DNA of 64,000 nt from an uncultured candidate division Zixibacteria bacterium (GTDB lineage Bacteria; Zixibacteria; MSB-5A5; SM1-73). Positions 1 through 8,471 of the stretch are shown here, piece after piece. Below the pieces are notes generated by a model. That model had not been told where the DNA came from, did no database searches, and saw only the letters and a program-made list of their open reading frames with translations. Both the position numbers and the translations under genes were made by a program. The first letter of the stretch is position 1. Every line of letters starts with the position of its first letter. The stretch is from the NCBI GenBank assembly GCA_903908285.1, contig CAIVRH010000019.1, positions 1 through 64,000 on the forward strand. The letters are read 5' to 3'.

Positions 1-113
1 AGGATGGAATTATGGATATCTTCTTTTGTAAACAGAGAATTACACATATTAACTTGAAAGAAAAATGATCCTAATGTATAATACAAATGTGTTACCCATG
101 TCCCCGAACACCT

Positions 114-161
114 GTTACCCTTCTCTCTGGTCTATACACCCCAAAGGGGAGAGGGTCTACT
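114..161. repeat. Dispersed CTCTCC/GGAGAG palindrome, copy 1
   Basis: A pyrimidine-rich arm (ACCCTTCTCTC) followed by CCCCAAAGGGGAGAGGGT can fold as a hairpin. Related copies lie near 11901, 12778, 22183, 23934 and 32073, all intergenic. The 230 bases before argF hold only this repeat and the argF promoter. A 71-codon open frame there has no protein-like features. Confidence 0.5.
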
Positions 162-175
162 TATCCAACTTTTGC

Positions 176-203
176 TTGACTTATACTAAAATCCGGTTAA
201 ATT
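176..203 (+). promoter_or_regulatory. Candidate sigma70 promoter of argF
   Basis: TTGACT (176-181), a 16-base spacer and TAAATT (198-203). The start site would fall near 210, giving a leader of about 20 bases before argF, whose AAAGGAG ribosome site is at 219-225. It fits the promoter style seen elsewhere in the window. The -10 is imperfect and no experiment supports it. Confidence 0.5.
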
Positions 204-230
204 TCACAGGAAATTACGAAAGGAGCAAAG

Positions 231-1139
231 ATGAAGAAGGATTTTTTGGCTATACCGGATTTCACCACGGAAGAGATTAAACAGACTTTCCAACTGGCTC
301 TGGACATGAAATCCGGAAAGATTAAGCCCCTGCCGTTGAAGGATAAGGCAGTGGCTTGTATTTTTCTCAAACCATCGCTTAGAACCAGAATCAGCTTCGA
401 GGTGGGGATCGCTCAGCTGGGAGGAAAGTCTCTTTATATCACCAAAGATGAAATCGGATTGGGCGAAAGAGAATCGGTTTACGATGTTGCGAAGGTATTA
501 TCACGTTTTGTAAATATGATTATGATCAGAGCATTTGCCCACAAACCGGTGGAGGAATTAGCCAAGAATGCAACTATTCCGGTGATCAATGGCTTGACTG
601 ATTTATTGCATCCCTGCCAGGTGATGGGGGATTTGCTGACCATCCTGGAGCACAAAGGGAAAATCGAAAATCTTAAAATCGCATATCTGGGAGACGGCAA
701 CAATGTAACCAATTCCTGGCTCAACGCCTCCACCAGATTTCCCTTTGATTTTCGAGTGGGGACTTCACCGGATACCAAACCGGACCAAAACATATTTGAG
801 TATGCCGAGGACATGGGACTAAGCAAAATCACCCTGACGAGTAATCCAAGAGAAGCGGTGGAGGATGCAGATGTAATCTACACCGACGTTTGGGCAAGCA
901 TGGGGCAGAAAGACAAAGCAGAGCAAAAAAGAATGATACTTAAAGATTTTCAGATTAATAAAGAGCTTTTGAAATTTGCCAAGAAGGATTGCATAGTGAT
1001 GCATTGCTTACCAGCGAACCGGGGAGAGGAGATAACCGATGAGGTGATGGACGGCCCCCAATCGGTGGTGTTCGATCAGGCAGAAAATAGATTGCATATC
1101 CAGAAAGCGATAATGGTCCAACTGATGGGCGGAAGGTGA
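231..1139 (+). CDS. argF: Ornithine carbamoyltransferase
   Basis: Cytoplasmic enzyme that transfers the carbamoyl group from carbamoyl phosphate to ornithine, giving citrulline in arginine synthesis. The 302 residues match the usual length. The carbamoyl-phosphate motif SLRTR is at 49-53, HPCQ at 127-130, and the ornithine-side SMG loop (223-225) and HCLP (258-261) are present, which separates it from aspartate carbamoyltransferase. ATG start with AAAGGAG five bases upstream. It stands alone, with no other arginine gene nearby. The next gene starts 130 bases downstream across an AT-rich repeat spacer, so the two may not share control. Anabolic rather than catabolic role is inferred from the absence of arcA or arcC. 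Confidence 0.95.
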   Translation: MKKDFLAIPDFTTEEIKQTFQLALDMKSGKIKPLPLKDKAVACIFLKPSLRTRISFEVGIAQLGGKSLYITKDEIGLGERESVYDVAKVLSRFVNMIMIRAFAHKPVEELAKNATIPVINGLTDLLHPCQVMGDLLTILEHKGKIENLKIAYLGDGNNVTNSWLNASTRFPFDFRVGTSPDTKPDQNIFEYAEDMGLSKITLTSNPREAVEDADVIYTDVWASMGQKDKAEQKRMILKDFQINKELLKFAKKDCIVMHCLPANRGEEITDEVMDGPQSVVFDQAENRLHIQKAIMVQLMGGR

Positions 1140-1140
1140 G

Positions 1141-1260
1141 AAGAATTCAAAATTCAAAAAGCAAAATTCAAAATTGCAAGTCAAAATTTAAAATTCTCTA
1201 TGCTTCTAATCGATCGGATCTTGATGATTTTGGATTTTGAACTCCGAATTTTAATAGAAG
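1141..1260. repeat. AT-rich spacer of degenerate TTCAAAA units with complementary ends
   Basis: Almost the whole argF-ftcD gap consists of reiterations of AATTCAAAA on the left (about 1143-1195) and the complementary sense, GATTTTGGATTTTGAA, on the right (about 1225-1252). The two halves can therefore pair imperfectly. Similar low-complexity spacers occur near 3885, 18346 and 28262. No gene or promoter was recognised inside. Confidence 0.55.
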
Positions 1261-1269
1261 GATTTGAAT

Positions 1270-2805
1270 ATGGTTAAAATTGTTGAATGTGTTCCAAATT
1301 TCAGCGAAGGAAGAAGGCCGGAGGTGATAGAGGCGATCGTAGGAGAAATCAAATCGGTTCCGGGGGTGATGCTTTTAGACAAGGAGATGGATAAGGACCA
1401 CAACCGAGCAGTGGTCACTTTTGTGGGGGGACCGGAGGAAGTCAAGTCTGCTGCTTTTAAAGCCATAGCCAAAGCGACCGAGCTGATCGACATGGAGAAA
1501 CACCAGGGGGAGCATCCCCGCATGGGAGCAACGGATGTAGTCCCGTTTATTCCCATCTCCGGAATGACCATGCAGGACTGTATCCTGTTAGCCGAGGAGT
1601 TGGGCAAAGAAGTCGGGGAAAAACTCCAGATACCGGTCTACCTGTATGAAGCTGCGGCAAAAAAACCGGAAAGAACCAACTTGGCAGAAGTGCGAAAAGG
1701 GGAGTATGAAGGGATGAAGGCAGAAATTGCGACCAATCCGGACAGAAAACCGGATTTTGGTCCCGCCCGAATGCATCCTTCTGCCGGCGCTACCGCTATC
1801 GGTGCCCGGATGCCATTGATCGCTTTTAACGTTTATCTGGGAACACCTTATGTAGGCATTGCCAAGAAAATCGCCAAGGTGATCCGATTCTCCGGCGGCG
1901 GTCTCCGGTATTGTAAGGCTTTGGGTTTTGAGATTAAAGAGAAAAACTTGGCGCAGATCTCCATGAACTTGGTCAACTATCCCCAGACCCCGATCTTCCG
2001 GGTATTCGAGCTGATAAAAGCCGAAGCGGAACGATATGGGGTTCCCATCATCGCCAGCGAGATAGTGGGTCTGACGCCCCTTAATGCCCTGCTGGACGTC
2101 TCGGAATATTATCTCCGATTAGAGAATTTCAAAAAAGAGCAGGTTTTAGAGAACAAGCTGATGACCTTTACCGGAGGGGAAAAAGAGGGGTTGGAACAAT
2201 TTATCGATGATGTGGCTTCATCCTCTCCTGCTCCGGGAGGGGGAAGTGTTGCAGCAGCAGCAGGAGCTTTAGCTTCGGCTCTTTCCTCCATGGTTTGCAG
2301 ACTGACTATAGGAAAGAAGAAATTCAAAGAGGCGGAGGATGAATTGAAAGGGGTGTTGGAGAAAGCCGAGCAGATCAGAAAAGAAATGCAGGAGTTTATT
2401 ATAAAAGACGCGGAAAGCTTTGACAAGGTGATGGACGCTTTCAAGCTTACCAAATATACCGAGGAGGAGATTCAGAAGAGGAATTCGGCAATTCAGGAGG
2501 CGACCAAAGGAGCAATTTTAATCCCTCTTCAAGTAATGGAAAAGGGAGTGGAGGCTTTACGATTGAGCATGGTCGTGGTGGAGAAAGGTAATCCCAATAT
2601 GGTCTCGGATGCAGGCGTATCAGCACTGATGGCTAAGACAGCGGTGGAGGGGGCATACCTAAACGTTCGGATAAACTTAAATTCCATCGAGGATCGAGCT
2701 TTTGCAACCTCCTACCGGGAAAAAGCTGATGCTATCAGAAACGAATCATCCCAAATTGCCCAGGAGATTGCTAATAAAGTTGAGGAAAAGCTGGCTCAGA
2801 ATTGA
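1270..2805 (+). CDS. ftcD: Bifunctional glutamate formimidoyltransferase / formimidoyl-THF cyclodeaminase
   Basis: Moves the formimino group of formiminoglutamate, the end product of histidine breakdown, to tetrahydrofolate, then deaminates and cyclises it to methenyl-THF. About 511 residues. The transferase (N and C subdomains) spans roughly 1-300, with the family start VECVPNFSEG and the stretch HPRMGATDVVPFIPI. The cyclodeaminase begins near 313 with the glycine-rich SSSPAPGGGSVAA. The start chosen is ATG 1270, eight bases after GAAGG; a TTG two codons upstream also keeps the frame open. Fused FTCD is known from animals and some bacteria. No hut genes are in view, so the enzyme may serve folate one-carbon supply or complete a histidine pathway encoded elsewhere. 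Confidence 0.93.
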   Translation: MVKIVECVPNFSEGRRPEVIEAIVGEIKSVPGVMLLDKEMDKDHNRAVVTFVGGPEEVKSAAFKAIAKATELIDMEKHQGEHPRMGATDVVPFIPISGMTMQDCILLAEELGKEVGEKLQIPVYLYEAAAKKPERTNLAEVRKGEYEGMKAEIATNPDRKPDFGPARMHPSAGATAIGARMPLIAFNVYLGTPYVGIAKKIAKVIRFSGGGLRYCKALGFEIKEKNLAQISMNLVNYPQTPIFRVFELIKAEAERYGVPIIASEIVGLTPLNALLDVSEYYLRLENFKKEQVLENKLMTFTGGEKEGLEQFIDDVASSSPAPGGGSVAAAAGALASALSSMVCRLTIGKKKFKEAEDELKGVLEKAEQIRKEMQEFIIKDAESFDKVMDAFKLTKYTEEEIQKRNSAIQEATKGAILIPLQVMEKGVEALRLSMVVVEKGNPNMVSDAGVSALMAKTAVEGAYLNVRINLNSIEDRAFATSYREKADAIRNESSQIAQEIANKVEEKLAQN

Positions 2806-2845
2806 TTAGGGGTCCAGGGTCCAGAATCCAGGGTACAGGATTGAA
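2806..2845. repeat. GTCCAG-type degenerate short repeat
   Basis: Just after the ftcD stop, GGGTCCAGGGTCCAGAATCCAGGG repeats with a period of about 7-9 bases. It is one of several short-period intergenic repeat types in this window and has no recognised function. Confidence 0.45.
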
Positions 2846-2920
2846 AGGTGCGAATTGGAGGAATAAATTAAAGTGGGAAAACCGGATGTCATCTTTATTA
2901 CCTTAAATTCATGAATACAC

Positions 2921-3760
2921 ATGACCAAAACATCAAAACAATGGATTGATCTCCATATCCACACAACCGCTTCAGACAGCCTATTTACGCCGAATGAGGT
3001 AGTGGAAACCGCCAGGAAAAAGGGGCTTTCCGCCATCGCCATAACCGATCACGATACCATCGACGGTTATGAAGCAGCCAAGGAGATAGCGGAAGATTTG
3101 GAAATTGAGCTTATCCCGGCAGTGGAGCTTTCGGTTGCTTACAAAGGAGAGGATATTCATCTTTTGGGATATTTAATCGACTGCGAGAATCCGGAATTCT
3201 TAAAGAAAATCAACAGCTTTCAAAAAGAAAGAAGAATCCGGGGGGAGAAGATGGTGGAGAAGCTGAATGAGCTGGGCATTGATTTAAACATAGAGACGGT
3301 AAAAAACATAGCGGGCAAAGGCTCGGTGGGGCGACCGCATCTGGCGGATGCTTTGCTCAAAGAGGAGTTTGTGAATACTTACGAAGAGGCTTTTGCCAGA
3401 TATATCGGATACCATGCCCCGGCTTATGTTTCCAAAATGTTTCTCACCCCCAAGGAGGGAATAGACTTGGTTCATCTGGTCCGGGGCGTTGCCGTATTAG
3501 CGCATCCCGGGACCGTCCGGATTCAGCAAGCCATTTACGATTTCGTCGATTTGGGTCTGGACGGAATAGAAGCGTACCATTCCAAGCACGACCGGGAAAC
3601 CACCAAAAATTACATAAACTTAGCCCAGAAACTTGGTCTGATCTACACCGGCGGCTCGGATTGTCATGGCCGTCGAGGGGAGAAGGTTTTGATCGGAACG
3701 GTCAAGGTTCCGTATCAATGCCTGGAGATGTTGAGAAAGGTGAAAGAGGAGAATTATTAA
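2921..3760 (+). CDS. PHP-domain phosphoesterase (RNase AM / YciV-like)
   Basis: 279-residue metal-dependent phosphoesterase of the PHP family. The first metal motif DLHIHT is at 10-15, TDHDT near 43-47, a conserved glutamate in AVELS near 64, AHPG near 191 and SDCHG near 246 close to the C-terminus. The insertion between the first and last motifs, with VGRPHLADAL, is typical of the YciV/TrpH branch, which acts on nucleoside 3',5'-bisphosphates and short RNA 5' ends. Cytoplasmic, no signal peptide. The start has no strong ribosome site and the upstream spacer contains a repeat. The substrate is inferred from the family only. Confidence 0.85.
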   Translation: MTKTSKQWIDLHIHTTASDSLFTPNEVVETARKKGLSAIAITDHDTIDGYEAAKEIAEDLEIELIPAVELSVAYKGEDIHLLGYLIDCENPEFLKKINSFQKERRIRGEKMVEKLNELGIDLNIETVKNIAGKGSVGRPHLADALLKEEFVNTYEEAFARYIGYHAPAYVSKMFLTPKEGIDLVHLVRGVAVLAHPGTVRIQQAIYDFVDLGLDGIEAYHSKHDRETTKNYINLAQKLGLIYTGGSDCHGRRGEKVLIGTVKVPYQCLEMLRKVKEENY

Positions 3761-3884
3761 AAACTATGAAGAATGATGGATGACGGATAAAAAACGTCCG
3801 CAGTCCATAGTCCGCGGCAAAAGCTAAGTAAAGAGGAGAAATTAAAACGGATGATGAATTAAACATGGCGAATAAAATCTAATT

Positions 3885-3965
3885 GCAAATTCCAGATTGC
3901 AAAGTGCAAATTTAAAATCTAATCCTTCAAAATCAAAACTCGGTACTCAAAACTAAAAACTATCT
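3885..3965. repeat. AT-rich degenerate repeat spacer
   Basis: Reiterated GCAAATT, CAAAAT and CTCAAAACT words fill the second half of the gap before the metalloprotease gene. The first half (about 3798-3822) holds AGTCCGC/AGTCCATAGTCCGCGG words. Nothing else was recognised in this gap. Confidence 0.4.
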
Positions 3966-4001
3966 GTAAAATCTGTGGGGAAAATTTTAAGGAGAGATGA
4001 G

Positions 4002-5939
4002 ATGCGGAAAATCCTTTTTCTATTCCTTGTTGCTTTTCTGGTCAGCCAGAATGTTTCGGCAGAAGAACAGAAATTGAGCCAGGTATATGAATACCAGCTG
4101 GTGGAAAGGGTTAAGAGTATTTTTTCGACGGAAATACCTCAAGGGGTGGTTGAGCATCCGATTTGTGCCACACCCATATTTGTCGAGATCAATTTCAACC
4201 GGCATCGTTTCTCCGCCAAAACAACAGAGTTTTTAATGCCATATATCTCTCGACCGGATTTTGGGGGATACCAATATAATACTCCAGGCGGCAATTTTAA
4301 GATACACTATACCAAGATCGGGTCAAATGCTGTTTTCGAAGCTAATGTTGATGTCCATCCGCTGGATGGAGTGCCGGATTACGTAAATCGCTGTGCGGAC
4401 ATTTTCGATTCCGTGTGGGCCAAGGAAGTTAATAATATGGGATATAATTCTCCTCCCAGTGACAATTGGTATCAACCCAACGGGGGAGATGGGAAGATGG
4501 ATGTGTACCTTATGAATATAAATCAGAGTTATTATGGCTATACCGAAGCGGAATCTCCGTTAACCACCAACTCCATTGTATATACCAGCTATATTGTCGT
4601 ACGTAATGATTACAGCATGTATGGCGGTTATGCTGACAAAATGGATATCCTAAGGGTTACTGCGGCACACGAATTCTTTCACGCAGTGCAATTTGGATAT
4701 GATGCTTCCGAATTCGAGTACGATGATCCAAACAACCCGAACACCTATAAACCTTACTGGATGGAGATGTCAGCCACTTGGATGGAAGATATCGTCTACG
4801 ATCAAATCAACGACTATTTGGGTTATCTGTCTTCCTTTTTTAGACATCCGGAATGGTCTTTAAAAACATTCAGCTATTATAATAATATTCCGGATAGTGC
4901 ACGTCATGCATATGGCGCTTGTGTCTGGCCAATTTATCTTTCAGAAAGAAAATATCCATCAAGGCCAGATGGATTCGACGCCAGCATCATTAAAGATATT
5001 TGGCAAGAGTGTGGCAAGGTTAGTGGACCTAATGTCATAAGCTGTCAGGGAGAGTGTCCTGGTGGAAAGTCTGCTACGGATATAGCCTTAGAGGCAAGAG
5101 GAAGCAATTTCGAAGATGCTTTCAGGGAGTTTACTGTTTGGAACTATTTTACTGCTGATAGAGCCCGAACTCAAATATTTTATTCCGAAGGAGATTTGTT
5201 TCCCAAGGTGAAAGTAGACACCTTGTATCATTACCATATCCTTAATAACGATACAGAATATCCAGTAGACAACACTTCGGGTCCATTTCCCCCTTACGGT
5301 TTAGGTTCGAATTATATCATTTTCAAGCCGGCCGAGAAACAGGGGGGAATGAAGCTTTCTTTTTTGCCATCTGACCCGGATTATGCTTTCGAAGTTTCGG
5401 TCATGGGATACAACAAGGACGTAAATGAGCCGGTTATCGACACAATTCGGATTAACCATCAAACCGGCGAGGCAGACGCAGATGTCTATAACTGGACTTC
5501 TTTCAGAGAGATCATACTGATTCCGGCTGCCACCAGCCGGGTGGGGGATACATGTTTCACCTATACATATTCCGCAGATTACGACAGCTCTTACCACGGT
5601 GATCAGCCATTTCCCCAGAAAGATTGGATAGGGCAGAATTTCCCCAATCCATTTGTAATCAGCGCCGATACCAGTTTAACCTATTTCCCCTTTATCCTGT
5701 CGTCGGTAAGCCAGGTGGAGATAAATATCTTCACCGTTTCCGGAGAGAGGGTTTGGTACTATCCTCCTGCGGGTGAGGAAGGGCAGGAATGGACCATCGG
5801 TGATTATATCGAGCGCGGCAAATGCCCGGCCTGGGACGGGAAAAACGAAAATGGGGAATATGTGGTATCAGGCATATACCTATATCAGGTAAAAACTAAA
5901 AACTCCACAGAGATCAAAAAGTTAGCGGTGGTCAGATGA
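4002..5939 (+). CDS. Secreted MXAN_6640-type metalloprotease with C-terminal sorting domain
   Basis: 645 residues from ATG 4002, six bases after AAGGAGA; a GTG nine codons upstream is less likely. The N-terminus MRKILFLFLVAFLVSQNVSA is a signal peptide. The zinc-binding HEFFH is near residue 227, followed by a downstream WMEMSATWMED segment that supplies a likely third ligand or catalytic glutamate, the pattern of the MXAN_6640 putative metalloproteases. The last 85 residues form a FlgD-like sandwich (QNFPNPF, WDGKNENGEYVVSGIYLYQV, ending KKLAVVR), the type IX sorting tail. Function is likely extracellular or cell-surface proteolysis. The stop overlaps the next gene by four bases. The fold assignment is secure; the substrate is unknown. 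Confidence 0.85.
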   Translation: MRKILFLFLVAFLVSQNVSAEEQKLSQVYEYQLVERVKSIFSTEIPQGVVEHPICATPIFVEINFNRHRFSAKTTEFLMPYISRPDFGGYQYNTPGGNFKIHYTKIGSNAVFEANVDVHPLDGVPDYVNRCADIFDSVWAKEVNNMGYNSPPSDNWYQPNGGDGKMDVYLMNINQSYYGYTEAESPLTTNSIVYTSYIVVRNDYSMYGGYADKMDILRVTAAHEFFHAVQFGYDASEFEYDDPNNPNTYKPYWMEMSATWMEDIVYDQINDYLGYLSSFFRHPEWSLKTFSYYNNIPDSARHAYGACVWPIYLSERKYPSRPDGFDASIIKDIWQECGKVSGPNVISCQGECPGGKSATDIALEARGSNFEDAFREFTVWNYFTADRARTQIFYSEGDLFPKVKVDTLYHYHILNNDTEYPVDNTSGPFPPYGLGSNYIIFKPAEKQGGMKLSFLPSDPDYAFEVSVMGYNKDVNEPVIDTIRINHQTGEADADVYNWTSFREIILIPAATSRVGDTCFTYTYSADYDSSYHGDQPFPQKDWIGQNFPNPFVISADTSLTYFPFILSSVSQVEINIFTVSGERVWYYPPAGEEGQEWTIGDYIERGKCPAWDGKNENGEYVVSGIYLYQVKTKNSTEIKKLAVVR

Positions 5940-6469
5940 GGTTTTCCGCCAGGAAGCTGGCTTGGTCCGGGGTTTTGATCGCCTTAGCCATAGTACTGAA
6001 GCTTCCTATTCTTTCCGTTCCTAACGTCGAATTTTTAACCTTTGTGATTTTCTCTTCCGGTTATCTATTGGGCATGATCGAGGGGACGATCATCGGCATC
6101 ATCTCCATGTCCATCTATACTTCCCTGATCACTCCTTATGGTTTGCCTCCCCTTCCCATAGCCATAGCGCAGATTTTTTCCATGGCGCTGGTTGGTTTTG
6201 CCGGAGGATTGGTCAACCGATTTCGATTGATTTTAACGTTCAATTCATATCTTCCTTATCTGTCAATGGGGATTGCAGGACTGGCTTTAACCGTCATTTA
6301 TGATTTACTTACCAATGTGGCGACAGCTTATGTGATGGGACAATTTTACCCGGTTATGGTTGCAGCCATACCATTTGCTGCTATTCATATTCTTTCCAAC
6401 CTTATCATATTCATAATCTTTACCCCTCTGCTTTTGAAGATGTCCAAGATTCAGCATGCCAGGTTATGA
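5936..6469 (+). CDS. ECF-type transporter S component
   Basis: 177-residue membrane protein with about five or six hydrophobic helices, for example GVLIALAIVLKLPIL near 13, FVIFSSGYLLGMIEGTIIG, and AQIFSMALVGFAGGLV. The layout of small core, early Pro-rich helix and central glycine-rich helix fits the substrate-binding S component of energy-coupling-factor vitamin or metal importers. The ATG overlaps the protease stop (ATGA), so translation is probably coupled, but a functional link to the protease is not obvious. No AT module genes are in the window, so it would share a common one encoded elsewhere. The substrate cannot be read from the sequence. Confidence 0.7.
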   Translation: MRFSARKLAWSGVLIALAIVLKLPILSVPNVEFLTFVIFSSGYLLGMIEGTIIGIISMSIYTSLITPYGLPPLPIAIAQIFSMALVGFAGGLVNRFRLILTFNSYLPYLSMGIAGLALTVIYDLLTNVATAYVMGQFYPVMVAAIPFAAIHILSNLIIFIIFTPLLLKMSKIQHARL

Positions 6470-6581
6470 ATAAAATAAGAAGATTAATTCAGAAATATTA
6501 TCATAGTTTGAAAGTCCTTAAAACAATGCTCTTGGGCTTCGGCTGTCTTGTGTACCTGGTTTTGTGAGGGGTAGATTTCGC

Positions 6582-6610
6582 TTGACAAGGATATCAGATC
6601 CCCTTATATA
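6582..6610 (+). promoter_or_regulatory. Strong sigma70 promoter of the HMG-CoA synthase / carboxylase operon
   Basis: TTGACA (6582-6587), exactly 17 bases, TATATA (6605-6610). Transcription would begin near 6617, leaving a leader of about 95 bases before the HMG-CoA synthase ATG. No terminator-like hairpin was seen in that leader. It is the only good promoter found ahead of the seven metabolic genes. Confidence 0.8.
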
Positions 6611-6712
6611 GAGATGGTTTTTAAATTTTGCTTTCAATTGATGGAACAATATTGGATCAGCTTTGTTTTATAGGTAAATCCTATAATAATCTATAAGAAA
6701 AGAGAGGACCAA

Positions 6713-7759
6713 ATGGTAGGCATAATTGGTTACGGAGCTTATATACCCAGAAATCGAATAAAGGTGGAGGAGATTGCCAAAGTTTGGGGAGCGGATGCCC
6801 CCAGCTACAAAAAGGGTTTACAACTGTACGAGAAATCCGTTCCCAGCCCGGATCAGGACACCATCACCATGTCGGTGGAGGCGACCAAAAACGCACTGAA
6901 ACGGGCAAATATCAATCCCCAAGAGATTGGAGCAGTCTATGTGGGATCCGAATCTCATCCATATGCGGTAAAACCTTCGGGTACGACTCTGGCGGAAGCA
7001 ATTGGAGCTACACCCGACATACATTGCGCTGACTTCGAGTTTGCCTGTAAGGCGGGAAGCGAAGCCATGTTTGTCTGCATCGGTCTGGTGGAATCCGGAA
7101 TGATTAAATACGGCTTAGCCGTCGGAGCCGATACTTCCCAGGGCGCTCCGGGCGATGCTTTGGAATATTCGGCAGCAGCCGGAGCAGCTTCATACATCTT
7201 CGGTAAGGAAAACCCGATTGCAAAAGTGCTTCATACTTTCTCCTTTATGACCGACACGCCGGATTTCTGGAGGAGAGAATACCAATTCTACCCGCGCCAC
7301 GCCGGCCGTTTCACGGGAGAGCCGGCCTACTTCAAGCATATCACCGGATGCGCCAATGCCATCATGAGTAAAGCCAACATGAAACCGGAAGATTTCAACT
7401 ATGCCATTTTTCACCAGCCCAACGGTAAATTCCCCATGCGGGTGGGAAAAATGCTGGGATTCAAAAAAGAACAAATCGAGCCGGGTTGGCTATCTCCGAC
7501 CTTGGGCAATACCTACTCCGGCTCCTCACCCATGGGGCTTACCGCTACTTTGGATGTCTGCAAACCGGGAGATATGATTTTGATGGTATCCTATGGTTCC
7601 GGCGCCGGGAGCGATGGCTTCATCTATGAGGTAACTGACAGGATAAATGAAGTGCGGGATAAAGCACCAAAAACCAGATATCTTTTAGAGCATAACAAGA
7701 AATATATTGAATATGGCACTTATGCGAAGTTTAGGGGGAAGATAAGGATGGGAGAATAG
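6713..7759 (+). CDS. Hydroxymethylglutaryl-CoA synthase, archaeal type
   Basis: Condenses acetyl-CoA with acetoacetyl-CoA to HMG-CoA. 348 residues, matching the short archaeal HMG-CoA synthase family rather than the longer eukaryotic or Gram-positive form. It opens with [15 protein letters not shown]. The nucleophilic cysteine is C112 in FEFACKAG, the general-base glutamate is at about 80 in YVGSES, and the conserved histidine sits in [14 protein letters not shown] precedes the ATG. It is first in an operon with thiolase and DUF35 genes, the trio that in archaea forms one channelling complex. The presence of carboxylase and hydratase genes downstream makes a role outside isoprenoid synthesis likely. 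Confidence 0.9.
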   Translation: MVGIIGYGAYIPRNRIKVEEIAKVWGADAPSYKKGLQLYEKSVPSPDQDTITMSVEATKNALKRANINPQEIGAVYVGSESHPYAVKPSGTTLAEAIGATPDIHCADFEFACKAGSEAMFVCIGLVESGMIKYGLAVGADTSQGAPGDALEYSAAAGAASYIFGKENPIAKVLHTFSFMTDTPDFWRREYQFYPRHAGRFTGEPAYFKHITGCANAIMSKANMKPEDFNYAIFHQPNGKFPMRVGKMLGFKKEQIEPGWLSPTLGNTYSGSSPMGLTATLDVCKPGDMILMVSYGSGAGSDGFIYEVTDRINEVRDKAPKTRYLLEHNKKYIEYGTYAKFRGKIRMGE

Positions 7760-7760
7760 A

Positions 7761-8432
7761 AATTCGAAGATCGGATAACGGTGGCGATGCTCGAATCGTT
7801 ATTCGAAAATCGGAAGGCGGTAATGAGATTATTCAATTCTGAGTAATAAACAGTTAATAAGTTGATAACAGGCTATTAAGGTTTGGCTATACTCAGACCG
7901 TTTAGTGATAACGATGCTCAAAAAGTAATTCGTTAGTCGAAGATCGGACGATTTAGGAATCAAATGAGTACAAAAAGTCCAATACGAAGCTTCACTGATT
8001 TGGAGGTTTACCAAAACAGCTATTCTACTTCATTAGAGGTTATCATTAAGATCATCCCCAAACTTCCAAAGGAGGAACAACACGATCTAGCGGATCAAAT
8101 GCGTAGATCTGCAAAAGCCGTCCCTCGATTGATAGCAGAGGGTCATTCGAAAAGGCACCAGAATAAGGGCTTTCAGAAGTACTTGGATGATGCAATGGCG
8201 GAGTCTAATGAAATGATTGTGTGTTTAAGCCATGTGAAAGATTTATACTCAAAGTATGTCGATACAGAGTTTTGCGAAAAGCTAATAGACCTTTACGATA
8301 AAACCAGCAGGCAGCTATATAATCTTGCCAAAAGATGGAATGATTTTCATAAAAGGTGACAACTCGGAATTCCGTAATCCGAAAACCGATTTTCGATTCG
8401 AGCTTCGCTAACGATAAACGATTAACGTTGGT
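7761..8432. mobile_element. Inverted-repeat element carrying the four-helix-bundle gene
   Basis: The spacer between HMG-CoA synthase and thiolase begins with a 35-base motif (7764-7798, core GCTCGAATCG) and ends with its inverse (core CGATTCGAGC at 8394-8403, running to about 8430). Short TCGAAGATCGG words also lie just before the enclosed gene (7938-7948). The only gene between is the S23-like gene at 7964. A related, gene-less pair fills 9629-9795 in the same operon, where the left motifs agree at 31 of 35 positions. This looks like a MITE-like or intervening-sequence-like element with cargo; mobility is inferred, and no target-site duplication was identified. Confidence 0.5.
7964..8359 (+). 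CDS. Four-helix-bundle protein (23S rRNA intervening-sequence / S23 family)
   Basis: 131 residues, all helical in character. The family signature runs from FTDLEVYQNSYSTSLEV through LADQMRRSAKAVPRLIAEGHSKR to KYLDDAMAESNEMIVCL. Relatives are encoded inside insertions of 23S rRNA genes, and the fold is shared with the Avd accessory protein of diversity-generating retroelements. The molecular role of stand-alone copies is unknown; nucleic-acid binding is suspected from charge and from Avd. Here the gene interrupts a metabolic operon and is bounded on both sides by members of an inverted repeat family, which suggests it is cargo rather than part of the pathway. No reverse transcriptase is nearby. 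Confidence 0.85.
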   Translation: MSTKSPIRSFTDLEVYQNSYSTSLEVIIKIIPKLPKEEQHDLADQMRRSAKAVPRLIAEGHSKRHQNKGFQKYLDDAMAESNEMIVCLSHVKDLYSKYVDTEFCEKLIDLYDKTSRQLYNLAKRWNDFHKR

Positions 8433-8471
8433 TTGATTTTGATAATTTCCGAGAATTAAAAGGAGTTTAAC

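Noticed and set aside
65-280. 71-codon frame before and into argF
   Set aside because: Crosses a dispersed repeat and the argF promoter, overlaps the argF start, and has no protein-like features.
7964-8359. Diversity-generating retroelement accessory gene (Avd)
   Set aside because: Same fold family, but there is no reverse transcriptase, template repeat or variable target gene nearby.
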